Assembly: GCF_000340215.1 (NCBI RefSeq)
Contig: NW_006921541.1
Span: forward strand, 2,887,527-2,951,526
Length of the DNA stretch: 64,000 nucleotides
Direction: 5' to 3'
DNA from: Pseudocercospora fijiensis CIRAD86
Lineage: Eukaryota; Ascomycota; Dothideomycetes; Mycosphaerellales; Mycosphaerellaceae
In this document: in pieces, positions 23,557 to 33,384 of the stretch
Numbering within the stretch: the stretch's first letter is position 1
Layout of the letters: each line of letters begins with the position of its first letter
The notes under the pieces: model-generated
What the model was told of the DNA's origin: nothing
Seen by the model: only the letters and a program-made list of their open reading frames with translations
Database searches by the model: none
Program-made: the position numbers and the translations under genes

Positions 23557-24715
23557 ATGGCGACCGAGAACGGGAATCCTCACATGGAGCTCGACCCCAA
23601 ATACGACCACTATGACTTCCCAACCACCGCTCCTGATCCACGACCAGGCCACCCCGGCCACACCACGAAAGAGCAAGATGCTCAAGTGCAGCAGTTGCGC
23701 ATGATGTTGGAACAAGCTGGCTACACCAAGAGACTCGACACCCTGACCCTGCTGCGGTATCTTCGCGCACGAAAGTTCAACGTCGAGCTGTCCAAGCAGA
23801 TGTAAAGCTTCCCGCTCCGAAGAAGGAGACACAACACAGCTAACGAGAATGTCTCAGGTTCATCAACAGCGAGAAATGGCGGTCAGAATTTGGAGGCGGC
23901 GTCGACAATCTCGTTCGAACGTTCAAGTACGTCGAAAAAGAGCAGATGATGGCCTACTACCCACAGTACTATCACAAGACCGACAAGGACGGCCGACCCG
24001 TGTACATCGAGCAATTCGGCAACGTCGATCTCGAGGCAATGCGCAAGATCAGCACCGACGACCGCATGCTGCAGAACCTTGTTGTCGAATACGAGAAGCT
24101 CGCCGATCCACGTCTGCCAGCGGCGTCGCGAAAAGCAGGCGTCCTGCTCGAGACTTGCTGCACGATTATGGACTTCAAGGGCGTGGGATTGATGAAGGCA
24201 AACCAGGTGTATGGATACGTGCAGCGCGCGTCGGCTATCAGCCAAGACTACTACCCGGAGAGATTGGGCAAGCTGTACCTCATCAACACACCTTGGGGGT
24301 TCAGCAGCGTTTTCGCTGTAATCAAGAGATTCTTGGACCCGGTCACAGTTGCAAAGATCCATGTGCTGGGAAGCACATACCAAAAGGATCTGCTTGCACA
24401 GGTACCGGCTGAGAACCTGCCGGTCGAGTTTGGAGGCACATGCAGTTGCCCAGGCGGATGTCAATTGAGCGATGATGGCCCATGTAAGTGGCTTCTGTCT
24501 AACCAACTTACTGGGTGGAAGCTAGCTAACACAGTGCAACAGGGAAGGATCCACAATACGTCAAGCCGGCTGCTTGGGAGAAGGCAGAGGATGACAGCAT
24601 CCCAGCGACCGAGAGCCACACAGGAGAAGGCAAGCCTGCAACCGACAGCACTCCCGTTGGCACCACCGAGGAGCAGCCAGCGGGTCACACGGCCCCAGCT
24701 CCAGCTGCGCAATAG
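23557..24715 (+). CDS. Sec14-like phosphatidylinositol/phosphatidylcholine transfer protein
   Basis: Cytosolic CRAL-TRIO lipid exchange protein, linked in yeast to Golgi secretion. Exons 23557-23801, 23858-24483 and 24543-24715 give 347 residues. Intron 1 is 56 bp (branch GCTAAC), intron 2 is 59 bp (branch AGCTAACA). CRAL-TRIO N-terminal helices: QLRMMLEQAGYTKRLDTLTL then LRYLRARKFNVELSKQMF. The lipid-binding domain includes YYPQYYHKTDKDGRPVYIE, TIMDFKGVG, YYPERLGKLYLINTPWGF and VPAENLPVEFGGTCSCPGGC, all close to Sec14. The last exon adds a Thr/Pro/Ala/Glu-rich tail ending PAPAAQ. The start codon is at 23557; the frame is open further 5', but that part has no similarity. Confidence 0.93.
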
Positions 24716-25367
24716 ACCGGGCGATAATGGGCAGTTTGCTGTATGCGATCCTTCAGCAACAACGAGATATGCTGGAAAAGGAAAAGAAGCGAGTGGTAGG
24801 ACGGCGGTGTGCTTGGCGTGCATTGGTTGGCGGAGCATGATATAAGCTCGAAATAGCTAGAAAGAGATGCTGCAAAACAGAATATCAGACAGTGTAGTGT
24901 ATGCAGTGGTGAAAGCTGACATGTTTCACGTAAGCGAGCGTGTCCACATGATATGCTGGGAGAGTAGTAATAAGGAAGGCGGCGATGAGCAGGGCAGGGC
25001 AGGGCAGGGCAAGTGGGCTGTTCACATGAAAGAAGGCACATACCGACCTCGTGCTTGCGGGCTTGCGTGCTTCACCTCACCTTCTTTACGCATGCTCCGC
25101 ACGTCGAGCCTACTCTCCATCACCACCACCACCACCACGTCGCAGGTACGACTAAACAGCCTCGACTTCCTTCACATCGATCGCATGTCTCCAGCAACAT
25201 CGCCGTCTTCTTGCTGCACAGCCGCTTCTCGACTCATCACCATCACCATCGTCCAGCCCCTCCATTCCTCTCATTTGGTCAGGCCTTGGCCGTATGCTCG
25301 TTTGGATAGCGCCTCTTGGTCCGTCCCATCATCATCGTTCACTTACACGCTTTCGAAAGGCGGCACA
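24716..25367. other. Intergenic region with (CAC)n run
   Basis: Region between the Sec14-like gene and the large disordered-protein gene. The long frame is open here too, but the composition (CACCACCACCAC near 25120, pyrimidine-rich stretches) looks like a promoter and 5' UTR. Confidence 0.45.
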
Positions 25368-28300
25368 ATGCCTTTCGCCGATCAAGTCTCGTCCGTTTCT
25401 GGACGCAACAGCAGAGCCAGCAATGTCTCTGGAGCCACTGGAGCCTCCCGCTCTCAGCACCGCTCTCCGCCTGCCAGCGGCCCCCCGAACGATACTCTAG
25501 TCAACGCCGGCGTTCTCAGCATGTTAAAGACGTCCACGGATACAGGCGACATTGGTGCTCTTTCATTCAACAGCTCCCGCATACCCGCCGTTCCCGGCAC
25601 CGCTGCACGAGCACGACGAGGCCATGCTTCTAGACCGTCCATGTCAGCTCAGCATCACCCATCGAGGCACAATTATGCTCCATCTCAGACGTCGCGAGTG
25701 AGCTCCCAATGGGAATCCTCCTCTACGCAGCGACGAGCCTCACTCACCAGCATGCAGAGCATGCCACCCTCCTTGCCTCCTCTTCACACTGGGAGGCCGT
25801 CCTTGCAGATGGCCAACGGCAATCCAGATGCGAACCCCAGAGACAGCCGATCATACTCGATGACCTCTGCGCCTCAAGCAGGACAGCTTCCGAGACATCG
25901 ATCAGCCGCAAGCTTGAAGAGCCAAGGCCACGAGCCGCGTGGTAGCACTCGCATGCCTCCAGGTCCTGTCCCGCCAATGCCAGAGAATCGTCCTCCATTT
26001 GTCTATCCCACCAGACTGAAGCGACCTGGCTTTCGCTCTCCATCCCCAGCACTTAGCGATACATATGCTCAAGGACAGTATCCTGGAATGCCACCAATGC
26101 CGAGACAGCCACCAGGACCACACCCACCACCTGTGGCTGCCTATAATGGCTATGGTCCAGGCCATCCTGCAGACTTCGGTCAACATCTGAATGTGCAACA
26201 TCCACCATATGCTGGTAACACTTCGCCCGGCCCTGGCTATCCGCCAAATCATTATGCTCACTCGCCAGGCCCAATGCGCGCGGGCCCAAACATGGGAATG
26301 CCTCATCCTACGCAGCAGCCCTACGCTCCTCAGTATCTGATGCAGCCACCGCCGAATGCCTATCCGCAACACGCTGGGTACGGACCTGCATACCCGCCAC
26401 GAGCAGGCTATCTGCCATATGGCCCATCACCACAGCCACCGCCGCAGGTGCGTCGTGGACCTCCTCCCTCGAACATCGGCCCGAAAGCACATCAGATGTT
26501 CCACAACGCCGCTCGAATGGCACGTACGATGCCTCATCGTACTGATACGCCTATGACGGATGGCGGCGCTCCACCATCTGATCCTGCATCCTCGAGCTCA
26601 GCACCAGATTCTTCGAACCCACCAACGCCTAAAGACCACACAACGATCAGGGTCGTAGTGGATCCAGCATTCATCGACCCGGCGCTGCTCGACCTGCCAG
26701 ACTCACCCAGTGATCCAGTGCTGCCTAACGCCAAATACTTCGAGTATGCTGAAGGTCTGGACCGAGCTGCGGACGATCAAGAGATGGACCTGCCACACAG
26801 ATCGATCCCGCCGTCAGGATTTGTGCAGCGAGTGAAGATGATGCTGGAGTCAAAGGCGGCTGCTGAGGCTGCAGCCAACGCAGAGGCCGAGCAGGCCTCT
26901 CAACAGCAGCTCTATCACCACTATGAACAGCACTTCGGTCAACACTTGGATGTTGACCACGATCATTTGGAAGTGTCGGAACTTGATGTTCATGAGATGG
27001 CTGCTAATGAGACCCCTCGCTTTACTGTCATTGAAGAGTTCGAGGCGCCTGTCGAACTTCCCGCATCACCTGTCAAGGTTGCCGAACTAGACGCTATGGA
27101 CGGCCAGACGACACGCATCACAAGAGAAATGATTCAGGCTGAGCTCGGTCCTTCCAGCGTCGACAATACGCTTGAGCAAGCTCAGCCAAACGAATCGACT
27201 GCTAACGTCTTGGCTCAACTTGTTGAGCATGGATACGACGACAAGCCAGAAGCGCCAATTCATGAGCGGAAGCCCACGACTGAGTCACACTCGCGCAAAT
27301 CCTCTCGGCAGTCACAGCAAGGACTCGGCAGCAAGCGTCGTCAAGATTCTGTTTCCGGAGCAGTCACAGAAAGTTCGGTCGAAGCATCACTCCCAACTGG
27401 AGCGGACTACGCGATGCGGTTCTCGGCACCCATCGACACGACGATCGCTTCAGATGAGACACAGTCGAGGGATCCATTTGCGCTTGATGCAGATACAATC
27501 ACGTTGCAACAGCAGCAGACCTCGAAAGACGCCTCCAAATCCGGGGAGAGGCCTGCAAGCAGCAATGACGGCAAGAAGACTCCAGCGGAGCAACTCGTTC
27601 GCGAGAGCATTCTCTTGGAACGAACGCCGGTCAGTCCACTTAATCCTCACGAGGTCGTAAAGCGCAGCTCTGCGGTGAGCCCGCTGAATTCAGAGTTTCG
27701 TGGCATCGATTCCACTCTGCACCTCGACGAGAAGCGCGAGTCAACCATCACTGAGGAGCAGAGCAACGTTACTTCTCTCATCGCAGATGATTCCATGCCA
27801 CCCCCCACGCCACGTACTCCGAAGACCTACTCGAAGTCGGTGCAGCTGCGACCTAACATCGCCGTGACGGATACTGGCAGTACTTCCACGAATCGGTTCT
27901 CGCTGCCTGGCGATCTAAGCACCGTTGGCGACAGCACCATGACTGGCTCCGACATGATCACTGACGTTGCTGTTCGCTTCTCGTTACCACAGACTACGAT
28001 CACGGTTGGCAAGCCACAGATCATCGAGGTATCTCCAGGAAACACTCCAGATAAGTCGAAAGCAAACCCGAATGGAGATCAGGCTGCTGAAGCCCAAGGG
28101 CTGAAGAATAGTCGACGGAGTTCGGTTACCTTCGCGGACGACATTGCACCCCTCAATATCGCAAAGAGACCAGAGCCCTTGAAGGTAGCCACTGATTCAT
28201 CGCACAGCAAGGCCAAATCGATCATGCGCAAGCCATCGCCCAGAGAGGATGTGTCCATCAACAGTGTCGGCCGAGACTTTCGTGACACCAATGCCGATAC

Positions 28301-30365
28301 TCGAGCACAGCCTCCCAGCCACACAAACAACATGAACGGTCGATTTGGCGCGGCACATCTGCCAGGTCTCAAGGAAGAATCGATCGAGGACATGAGCATC
28401 TCAGAGCACAAGCGCTCATCGGACGGCTGCCAATTCCCACTCCCAGCTCGCATCGCTGCGGTCAAGGCAATGCAGGAGAGGCGTATGCAAGAGACAGCAG
28501 ACAAGGCTAAGGCCCGCCGTCAGGCCCGGCAGCACAACAGACCTCTCGGAGACACTCGAGACCTGCCTTCTTTGAACTTCAGTCGCGTAGATCTCTTCGA
28601 AAAGCTCAATGAAGCGCTCGAAATCAAGCCGTCCAAGTCGATGGAGATTATGCGTCGCCGCGACTTTTCTGGAATCCACTGTCCGTCGCCACAGCGGCCC
28701 ACCAGCACCGAGCCTCTCCGCGAGCGCTACACAAGCTTCTTCGCCAAGCCAGATGAGATGAGTCTTCCGGATGAGCATCCCGTCAGCGAAGACGAGGATG
28801 AAGCGGAGATGGGGTCGGAGACGGAAGCCGAGCACAGCAAGGCTTTGGTCCCGACCGTGGAAATCCAAGAAGATACGCAGCTCGACGATTCGGATGTGGA
28901 GCAAGATGGCAACCGGCCGCTGTCACCAGAAGACTTCCTTTCCGTCGCGTCGCAAGCCAATCGACTGTCAATTCCGTCTGTTAGTGCCCTTTCGGAGCGT
29001 CTCTCTGAGCTCATCCCAGGATTGAGAAATCTCCAGAATCTCAGGCTTGACTCGATCCTGCCGGAGCACATGGAAGCTCGGTCTGGCAATCGTGAGTCTA
29101 TGGTTGGCAGACCGGACACAGTCGTGACGAATCGCACATCGGCGGGCTTCCGCACACTGGCCGAACGAGCGGAAGAGATCGTGATCAACGGCACTCACGA
29201 CTCGCTGGGACTCAACAAAGACCTCCCACCGCTGCCAGGATCGACTTCGGCCGACAAATTTGCAAGCCCCAAGTCATATGACGGCAAATCGTCATATTTG
29301 AGTGGCTCGGTCTCGATGCCACTCGACTTCGACCAGGATGTTGCACGACCATCGTCAGCATTGATGCGCACCAAGGCGCCCACGACCGAAGAGGAAGTTG
29401 CCCGACTACTGCCCTCGGAGATGAACCCCATCACGCGCATGGCGAACAAACGCTCGCAGATCATATCGCAACCGAGCAGCCGACCGTGGAATGTGGACAA
29501 GAATTATCCGTGGGCCGAGAGCAAAATCGAAATCGACCTCTCGGTCCCGTGCCCAGCGCATGCAAGGAAGTCGCTTGCCAAAGAAGCGCTCCTCGAACGT
29601 CGAACCAGATCTCTCGACATTCCAGCTTCGTCCGCGACGCCGGGCAGCACCCAAGGCGCAGACATTGGCTCCATCACAACATCGCATCTCGACTCCAATG
29701 CGTCCATCAACACCGAGCAGCTTACTGGAGTCAGTCCGTCGCATCGTCGCAAGCAGTCCAAGCGATCGGTCATTGGCTCTCTTACGCACAAATTCGGCCT
29801 CTCGTCTGGCCGCAAAGATGGTGGTTCGGATGAAGAAAGTACGGCCAAGAGTTTGAGCAAGTCACCCGTCCCTCGCCAGACCTCTCGTCACTCCGACCAC
29901 GCCACGCACCGGCCGGGAGATCGGTATCCCACCAGCAGTTTGACGCCACCCGCCCACTTTGCGCTCGATGAAGTCCGCTCGTTTTTCTCGGATCACAGCT
30001 CGGAGCGCGATCGCAGCGCGTCTTACCTCAAGCGTCTGACACATTTCAAAGGCAAAGGCAAGGCGGTCCGGCTGGACGGCAACGACCAGGCTCGTGCACC
30101 GTCGCTCGATGGGGGCGGCAGCAACACGGAATACAGCGCCGGCTTCATGAACCAGATGGGCACGGCGCAGAGCACGGCCAACACCTACGACGCGAATGGC
30201 ATGAACAAGACGGAGTTCTACGTCAGGCGATTCGGCGAGAAGCTGCGACACATGTTCGCGAGAGCGGGCCAACTGGCGAGGAGCTTCAGCACGCGAACAT
30301 CCCGACGAGGCCCGGAGCGACAGCAGGACGATTGGCTTGCCGATTCTTTGTACTCTGGTGCGTGA
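25368..30365 (+). CDS. Very large disordered Ser/Pro-rich protein, function unknown
   Basis: A 1665-residue frame without introns from ATG 25368 (MPFADQVSSVSGRNSRAS). An upstream ATG at 24867 is in frame but lies in UTR-like sequence. The first third is Pro/Tyr/His/Gly-rich (for example PGMPPMPRQPPGPHPPPVAA), the rest Ser/Thr/Glu/Asp-rich. Local ordered-looking parts: RIAAVKAMQERRMQETADKA with FSRVDLFEKLNEALEIKPSK (about residues 1030-1100), and ALSERLSELIPGLRNLQNLR. SSVTFADDIAP near residue 925 resembles an RVxF-type phosphatase-1 docking site. The basic C-terminus ends in RAGQLARSFSTRTSRRGPE. Probably a scaffold or signalling protein of filamentous fungi; no domain is recognised. An intron at 30358-30425 is possible (donor GTGCGT, branch CTTACTGAG, acceptor TTGCAG) and would change the end to GPTLPVYV. 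Confidence 0.8.
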   Translation: MPFADQVSSVSGRNSRASNVSGATGASRSQHRSPPASGPPNDTLVNAGVLSMLKTSTDTGDIGALSFNSSRIPAVPGTAARARRGHASRPSMSAQHHPSRHNYAPSQTSRVSSQWESSSTQRRASLTSMQSMPPSLPPLHTGRPSLQMANGNPDANPRDSRSYSMTSAPQAGQLPRHRSAASLKSQGHEPRGSTRMPPGPVPPMPENRPPFVYPTRLKRPGFRSPSPALSDTYAQGQYPGMPPMPRQPPGPHPPPVAAYNGYGPGHPADFGQHLNVQHPPYAGNTSPGPGYPPNHYAHSPGPMRAGPNMGMPHPTQQPYAPQYLMQPPPNAYPQHAGYGPAYPPRAGYLPYGPSPQPPPQVRRGPPPSNIGPKAHQMFHNAARMARTMPHRTDTPMTDGGAPPSDPASSSSAPDSSNPPTPKDHTTIRVVVDPAFIDPALLDLPDSPSDPVLPNAKYFEYAEGLDRAADDQEMDLPHRSIPPSGFVQRVKMMLESKAAAEAAANAEAEQASQQQLYHHYEQHFGQHLDVDHDHLEVSELDVHEMAANETPRFTVIEEFEAPVELPASPVKVAELDAMDGQTTRITREMIQAELGPSSVDNTLEQAQPNESTANVLAQLVEHGYDDKPEAPIHERKPTTESHSRKSSRQSQQGLGSKRRQDSVSGAVTESSVEASLPTGADYAMRFSAPIDTTIASDETQSRDPFALDADTITLQQQQTSKDASKSGERPASSNDGKKTPAEQLVRESILLERTPVSPLNPHEVVKRSSAVSPLNSEFRGIDSTLHLDEKRESTITEEQSNVTSLIADDSMPPPTPRTPKTYSKSVQLRPNIAVTDTGSTSTNRFSLPGDLSTVGDSTMTGSDMITDVAVRFSLPQTTITVGKPQIIEVSPGNTPDKSKANPNGDQAAEAQGLKNSRRSSVTFADDIAPLNIAKRPEPLKVATDSSHSKAKSIMRKPSPREDVSINSVGRDFRDTNADTRAQPPSHTNNMNGRFGAAHLPGLKEESIEDMSISEHKRSSDGCQFPLPARIAAVKAMQERRMQETADKAKARRQARQHNRPLGDTRDLPSLNFSRVDLFEKLNEALEIKPSKSMEIMRRRDFSGIHCPSPQRPTSTEPLRERYTSFFAKPDEMSLPDEHPVSEDEDEAEMGSETEAEHSKALVPTVEIQEDTQLDDSDVEQDGNRPLSPEDFLSVASQANRLSIPSVSALSERLSELIPGLRNLQNLRLDSILPEHMEARSGNRESMVGRPDTVVTNRTSAGFRTLAERAEEIVINGTHDSLGLNKDLPPLPGSTSADKFASPKSYDGKSSYLSGSVSMPLDFDQDVARPSSALMRTKAPTTEEEVARLLPSEMNPITRMANKRSQIISQPSSRPWNVDKNYPWAESKIEIDLSVPCPAHARKSLAKEALLERRTRSLDIPASSATPGSTQGADIGSITTSHLDSNASINTEQLTGVSPSHRRKQSKRSVIGSLTHKFGLSSGRKDGGSDEESTAKSLSKSPVPRQTSRHSDHATHRPGDRYPTSSLTPPAHFALDEVRSFFSDHSSERDRSASYLKRLTHFKGKGKAVRLDGNDQARAPSLDGGGSNTEYSAGFMNQMGTAQSTANTYDANGMNKTEFYVRRFGEKLRHMFARAGQLARSFSTRTSRRGPERQQDDWLADSLYSGA

Positions 30366-30548
30366 TTGTGCGGTGAGTCTTGTTCCGCATCATCGGGCCG
30401 GAAGGCTTACTGAGCATCTTGCAGGTCCGACGTTGCCGGTATATGTGTGAAGACTATCCATGGCGAGTATGATGTAGATTGTGCAGAGATGGGGTGGTAT
30501 TTTGTCGGCCCGAAGAGGGATAATCTTGGGGTGGCTTGTGGCGTTTGA

Positions 30549-30824
30549 GATGTCGAGGGTATGTATTGTGGTAGTGGTAGATGTGTATTGAGATATGGAT
30601 GTCGGGGGTATGTAGACAGTATTGTTGTAGTGGTAGATGTGTATTGAGATATGGATGTCGGGGGTATGTAGACAGTATTGTTGTAGTGGTACATGTGTAT
30701 TGAGATATGGATGTCGGGGGTATAACTATGTATTGTTGTAGTGGTACATGTGTATTGAGATATGGATGTCGGGGGTATGTATTATGGTAGTGGTACATGT
30801 GTATTGAGATATGGTGCTTGTTAT
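30549..30824. repeat. Minisatellite, about 56-bp period, five copies
   Basis: The core GTATTGAGATATGG recurs at 30585, 30641, 30697, 30752 and 30801 (spacings 56, 56, 55, 49), each followed by ATGTCGGGGG except the last. It lies between the large disordered-protein gene and the F-box gene. The DNA is unmutated by RIP. Confidence 0.92.
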
Positions 30825-31024
30825 CCGCTTGTTTGTCTGGCGGATTCTCGTGAGAGTTTACACTATTGGGTTCGGGGAAGACGGGAGGAAGAGCGCGGGA
30901 CTGACCCAGCAAGGGGGGCTCCGAGTTCGCTGGCACATCCCCCCTCCGCTTCTCATCATACAACGAGGACGTGGACCGAGCAGAATGCTGGCGGCTTGTG
31001 CTTGCGCTTACGCTGAATATCGTG

Positions 31025-32425
31025 ATGGCTGCGAAAGAATCGCCCCGAGACTCACCGCGAAAGCCTTCGATATGGGACCGATTGAAGGGGATGACTCGCG
31101 ACCAAAGAGGCAAGACGCATGCGCAACGTCCGCCACGCACGACTGGCATCACCCGCACATGCAGTCAGGCTGCCGCCCTCCTCAGGCTGCCCGCCGAGCT
31201 TTTGGTCCAAATCTTCAACCAGGTCTCGTTTGTGGACCTGTTGTCCTTCAGGCTCACATCCCGCCAAGCGGCCGATCTGATCTCATATGGCCATTTGCCA
31301 CGAGAACGGCTCTTCGTACACATGTCCAGGCTTGCCCACCACTACCATCGCGGCCAACATCTCCACCAAGAAGACCTGCAGCTCTACATGCAACTGTACC
31401 CGCCACCAGAGCCTTTCACCTTCACCTATCTCCTCGAGTTCCATCGCCGTGCCGACTTAGCCTTTCTGCTCGAAAGGGAGCTCCACTGGTTTATTGCCGA
31501 CTTCATCATGATGAACCCTGATTTCTGGACAGACACTGCGAACCCCTGGTTTCCGCCCGTTCCAATGACATATCTACCACCTGAATATGGCCTTGTTCGG
31601 AAGAAGATGATCCCTCTACTACTCACCATACAGCACTATCTCGAGCAGCTGCGTGACGAGTGTCTCAAGTCTGCCGACAGTGCCGGGTCGAAGGGGAAGA
31701 ACAAGCAAAAGGCAACCAGCATCGACGCCCTCAGCCTTGCGCATGTCTTTGAAACGTCTCCCGCATATCAGAACCCGAAACATCTCCTCAAGACGCATCG
31801 CATGTTCATGATTTTATGCTGGATCATGAAAAGACTCTGCGACCCCGCTTCCCACCGCGCGCGCAGAATCTTTGTCTACGGAAACCCTGTCCTCTCCGAT
31901 TCTCACGTCAGAATGTACGTCGTGCTCGCCAACCTCCAAGGCATCAGGAAACTCCTCCGTCAAGACTCGTACAAGCAACGCCGCAAAACCATGGTCAACT
32001 TCTTCGCTTCTCTAGATCCACGCACGGCGGCGGCGGCGGCGGCGGCGAGGAACTCGGATTCTTGGAAATCTGCTTGGGCGGCGACGAGTCTCAAATGCAA
32101 TTCTCCCGCACCGACGAAGGCTCAAGCTGCGCATGTCTTGTCTTCGACTATTGGCTGGCATGATGTTTGGATTGAGGCTGCGAGGAAGATTTTGTTGCAG
32201 CAGGGTTTGGTGGAGAGTAAGGAGGCGAATATGGTGGCGCAGGCGAAGAAGAGGAAGAGTTTGGTGTGGATCACGGATATTGCTGGGTATCATGGTGCGC
32301 AGGGGAGATTGCCGTTTGGGTATACGGGGCCGAATTTTGATGCGGGACATGCTGTGGATGATGAGGATGAAGATGAAGATGATGCGGAGGAGAATGAGGA
32401 AAGTGATGGCGCGAGTGAGGAGTGA
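31025..32425 (+). CDS. F-box domain protein
   Basis: 466 residues, single exon, start at ATG 31025 (MAAKESPRDSPRKPS); ATG 30971 is in frame but adds a hydrophobic stretch without support. The F-box lies at about residues 52-88: LLRLPAELLVQIFNQVSFVD then LLSFRLTSRQAADLI. The rest is helical and unlike any repeat domain I know. An Ala run encoded by (GCG)n is at about residue 336, and the C-terminus is strongly acidic (DDEDEDEDDAEENEE). Presumably an SCF adaptor; the target is unknown. Confidence 0.85.
   Translation: MAAKESPRDSPRKPSIWDRLKGMTRDQRGKTHAQRPPRTTGITRTCSQAAALLRLPAELLVQIFNQVSFVDLLSFRLTSRQAADLISYGHLPRERLFVHMSRLAHHYHRGQHLHQEDLQLYMQLYPPPEPFTFTYLLEFHRRADLAFLLERELHWFIADFIMMNPDFWTDTANPWFPPVPMTYLPPEYGLVRKKMIPLLLTIQHYLEQLRDECLKSADSAGSKGKNKQKATSIDALSLAHVFETSPAYQNPKHLLKTHRMFMILCWIMKRLCDPASHRARRIFVYGNPVLSDSHVRMYVVLANLQGIRKLLRQDSYKQRRKTMVNFFASLDPRTAAAAAAARNSDSWKSAWAATSLKCNSPAPTKAQAAHVLSSTIGWHDVWIEAARKILLQQGLVESKEANMVAQAKKRKSLVWITDIAGYHGAQGRLPFGYTGPNFDAGHAVDDEDEDEDDAEENEESDGASEE
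32023..32047 (+). repeat. GCG microsatellite coding for poly-Ala
   Basis: In-frame (GCG)n tract in the F-box gene, encoding seven to eight Ala. Length polymorphism would leave the frame intact. Confidence 0.9.
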
Positions 32426-33054
32426 GAGGTACCGAGGTCTGCCGATTATCTAGAATACACTCCTGCTCTATCCGCCGGCGCCACCATCTGAGCTCCTAGG
32501 CTCGACGTTCTCCGAGCTTTTTCGCCGTGCGCTTCAGAGCGGCCCTTCTGCTGGAGGCGATAGGCTGAAGCTTGAGGCCAGGACCAGTTGGCTGTCCCGG
32601 CGAAGTGCTACACGCAGCGGAACATCATGACCAACCACTGTGCAGTACGAATCTCCTGGGACTGCAAAAGGATTCCTCGTGTTGGCGCTCACACTTCTTG
32701 ACACGGCCAAGTCACAAGAGGAAGTGATTTCTTGGCTCTGAGCTTACAAAAGCGAAACTGTGCACGCGACAATAAGCCACCGAATTGCCTATAAAACCAG
32801 ACACATTCAACTCGACCGGCCAATCAATCCCGCATCTCCATCCACACTCGATCCGAAGATCCATCCAGACGCAACACTGCTGTCATCCTTCGCATCTCGC
32901 CCCTAGCAAACGCACGGTACCCTGCCATCCAGCACAATGGTCCTACGCACCTGCACCAAATGCGTCGGTCATCGCGCATCGACGCTTACTGGTATTCCGA
33001 ATACAAAGCGAGATTACGTCTTGAAGTCACGAACGCGCTCCATGGTGCTTGGCT
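32426..33054. other. Intergenic region with TATA box and short ORF at a repeat edge
   Basis: Unmutated DNA. A TATAAAA at 32790-32796 is followed by a short frame from ATG 32938 (MVLRTCTKCVGHRAST, 39 codons) that stops at the edge of the RIP island at 33055. This may be the 5' end of a gene destroyed by the insertion; no family recognised. Confidence 0.35.
32790..32796 (+). promoter_or_regulatory. TATA box
   Basis: TATAAAA in CCTATAAAACC, 142 bp upstream of the short frame at 32938. Confidence 0.4.
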
Positions 33055-33384
33055 AATAATAGAGGTCTAGAGGTTGGAATTTTTGCGCGGAGATTTCGTA
33101 ATAAAGGGATAACGGAATATCTGCTTAATAGGAAGTGCTTGAAACTGTTCGAGAGCGATAGAAATAGAGTAGGATTGGGATGTTGTTTTAAAGGAGGGTA
33201 GTAATAGGAATGTGTTTTAGAAATTAGGAGGAGGATGTTAGGAAATTCTTTTATATAGGTAACTGTTTGCTTTAAGGATATAAGATAGAAGTATATCGCG
33301 TATATAGATACTCTAGGTTCGATTTCCTTCTAGATAAGGTTAAGTTTAGAGAGGTAGGTAGAAGTAGCTTCTATAGTAGCCCTT
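33055..33384. repeat. RIP-like island mutated on one strand only
   Basis: About 330 bp with no CpA at all on the plus strand, but more than ten TpG (for example in TTGG, TTGC, GTGC, TGTTGTTTT). C is scarce and G common. Both flanks have normal CpA. This looks like a repeat fragment with C to T changes on one strand. No coding potential seen. Confidence 0.65.

Noticed and set aside
23021..23770. 249-codon minus-strand frame
   Set aside because: Overlaps the first exon of the Sec14-like gene in antisense and has an irregular composition.
24867..25367. N-terminal extension of the large disordered protein
   Set aside because: Open by chance; composition is UTR-like with CAC runs and pyrimidine tracts.
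33300..33345. tRNA B-box (GGTTCGATTTCC)
   Set aside because: No pairing T-stem and no A-box at the right distance.
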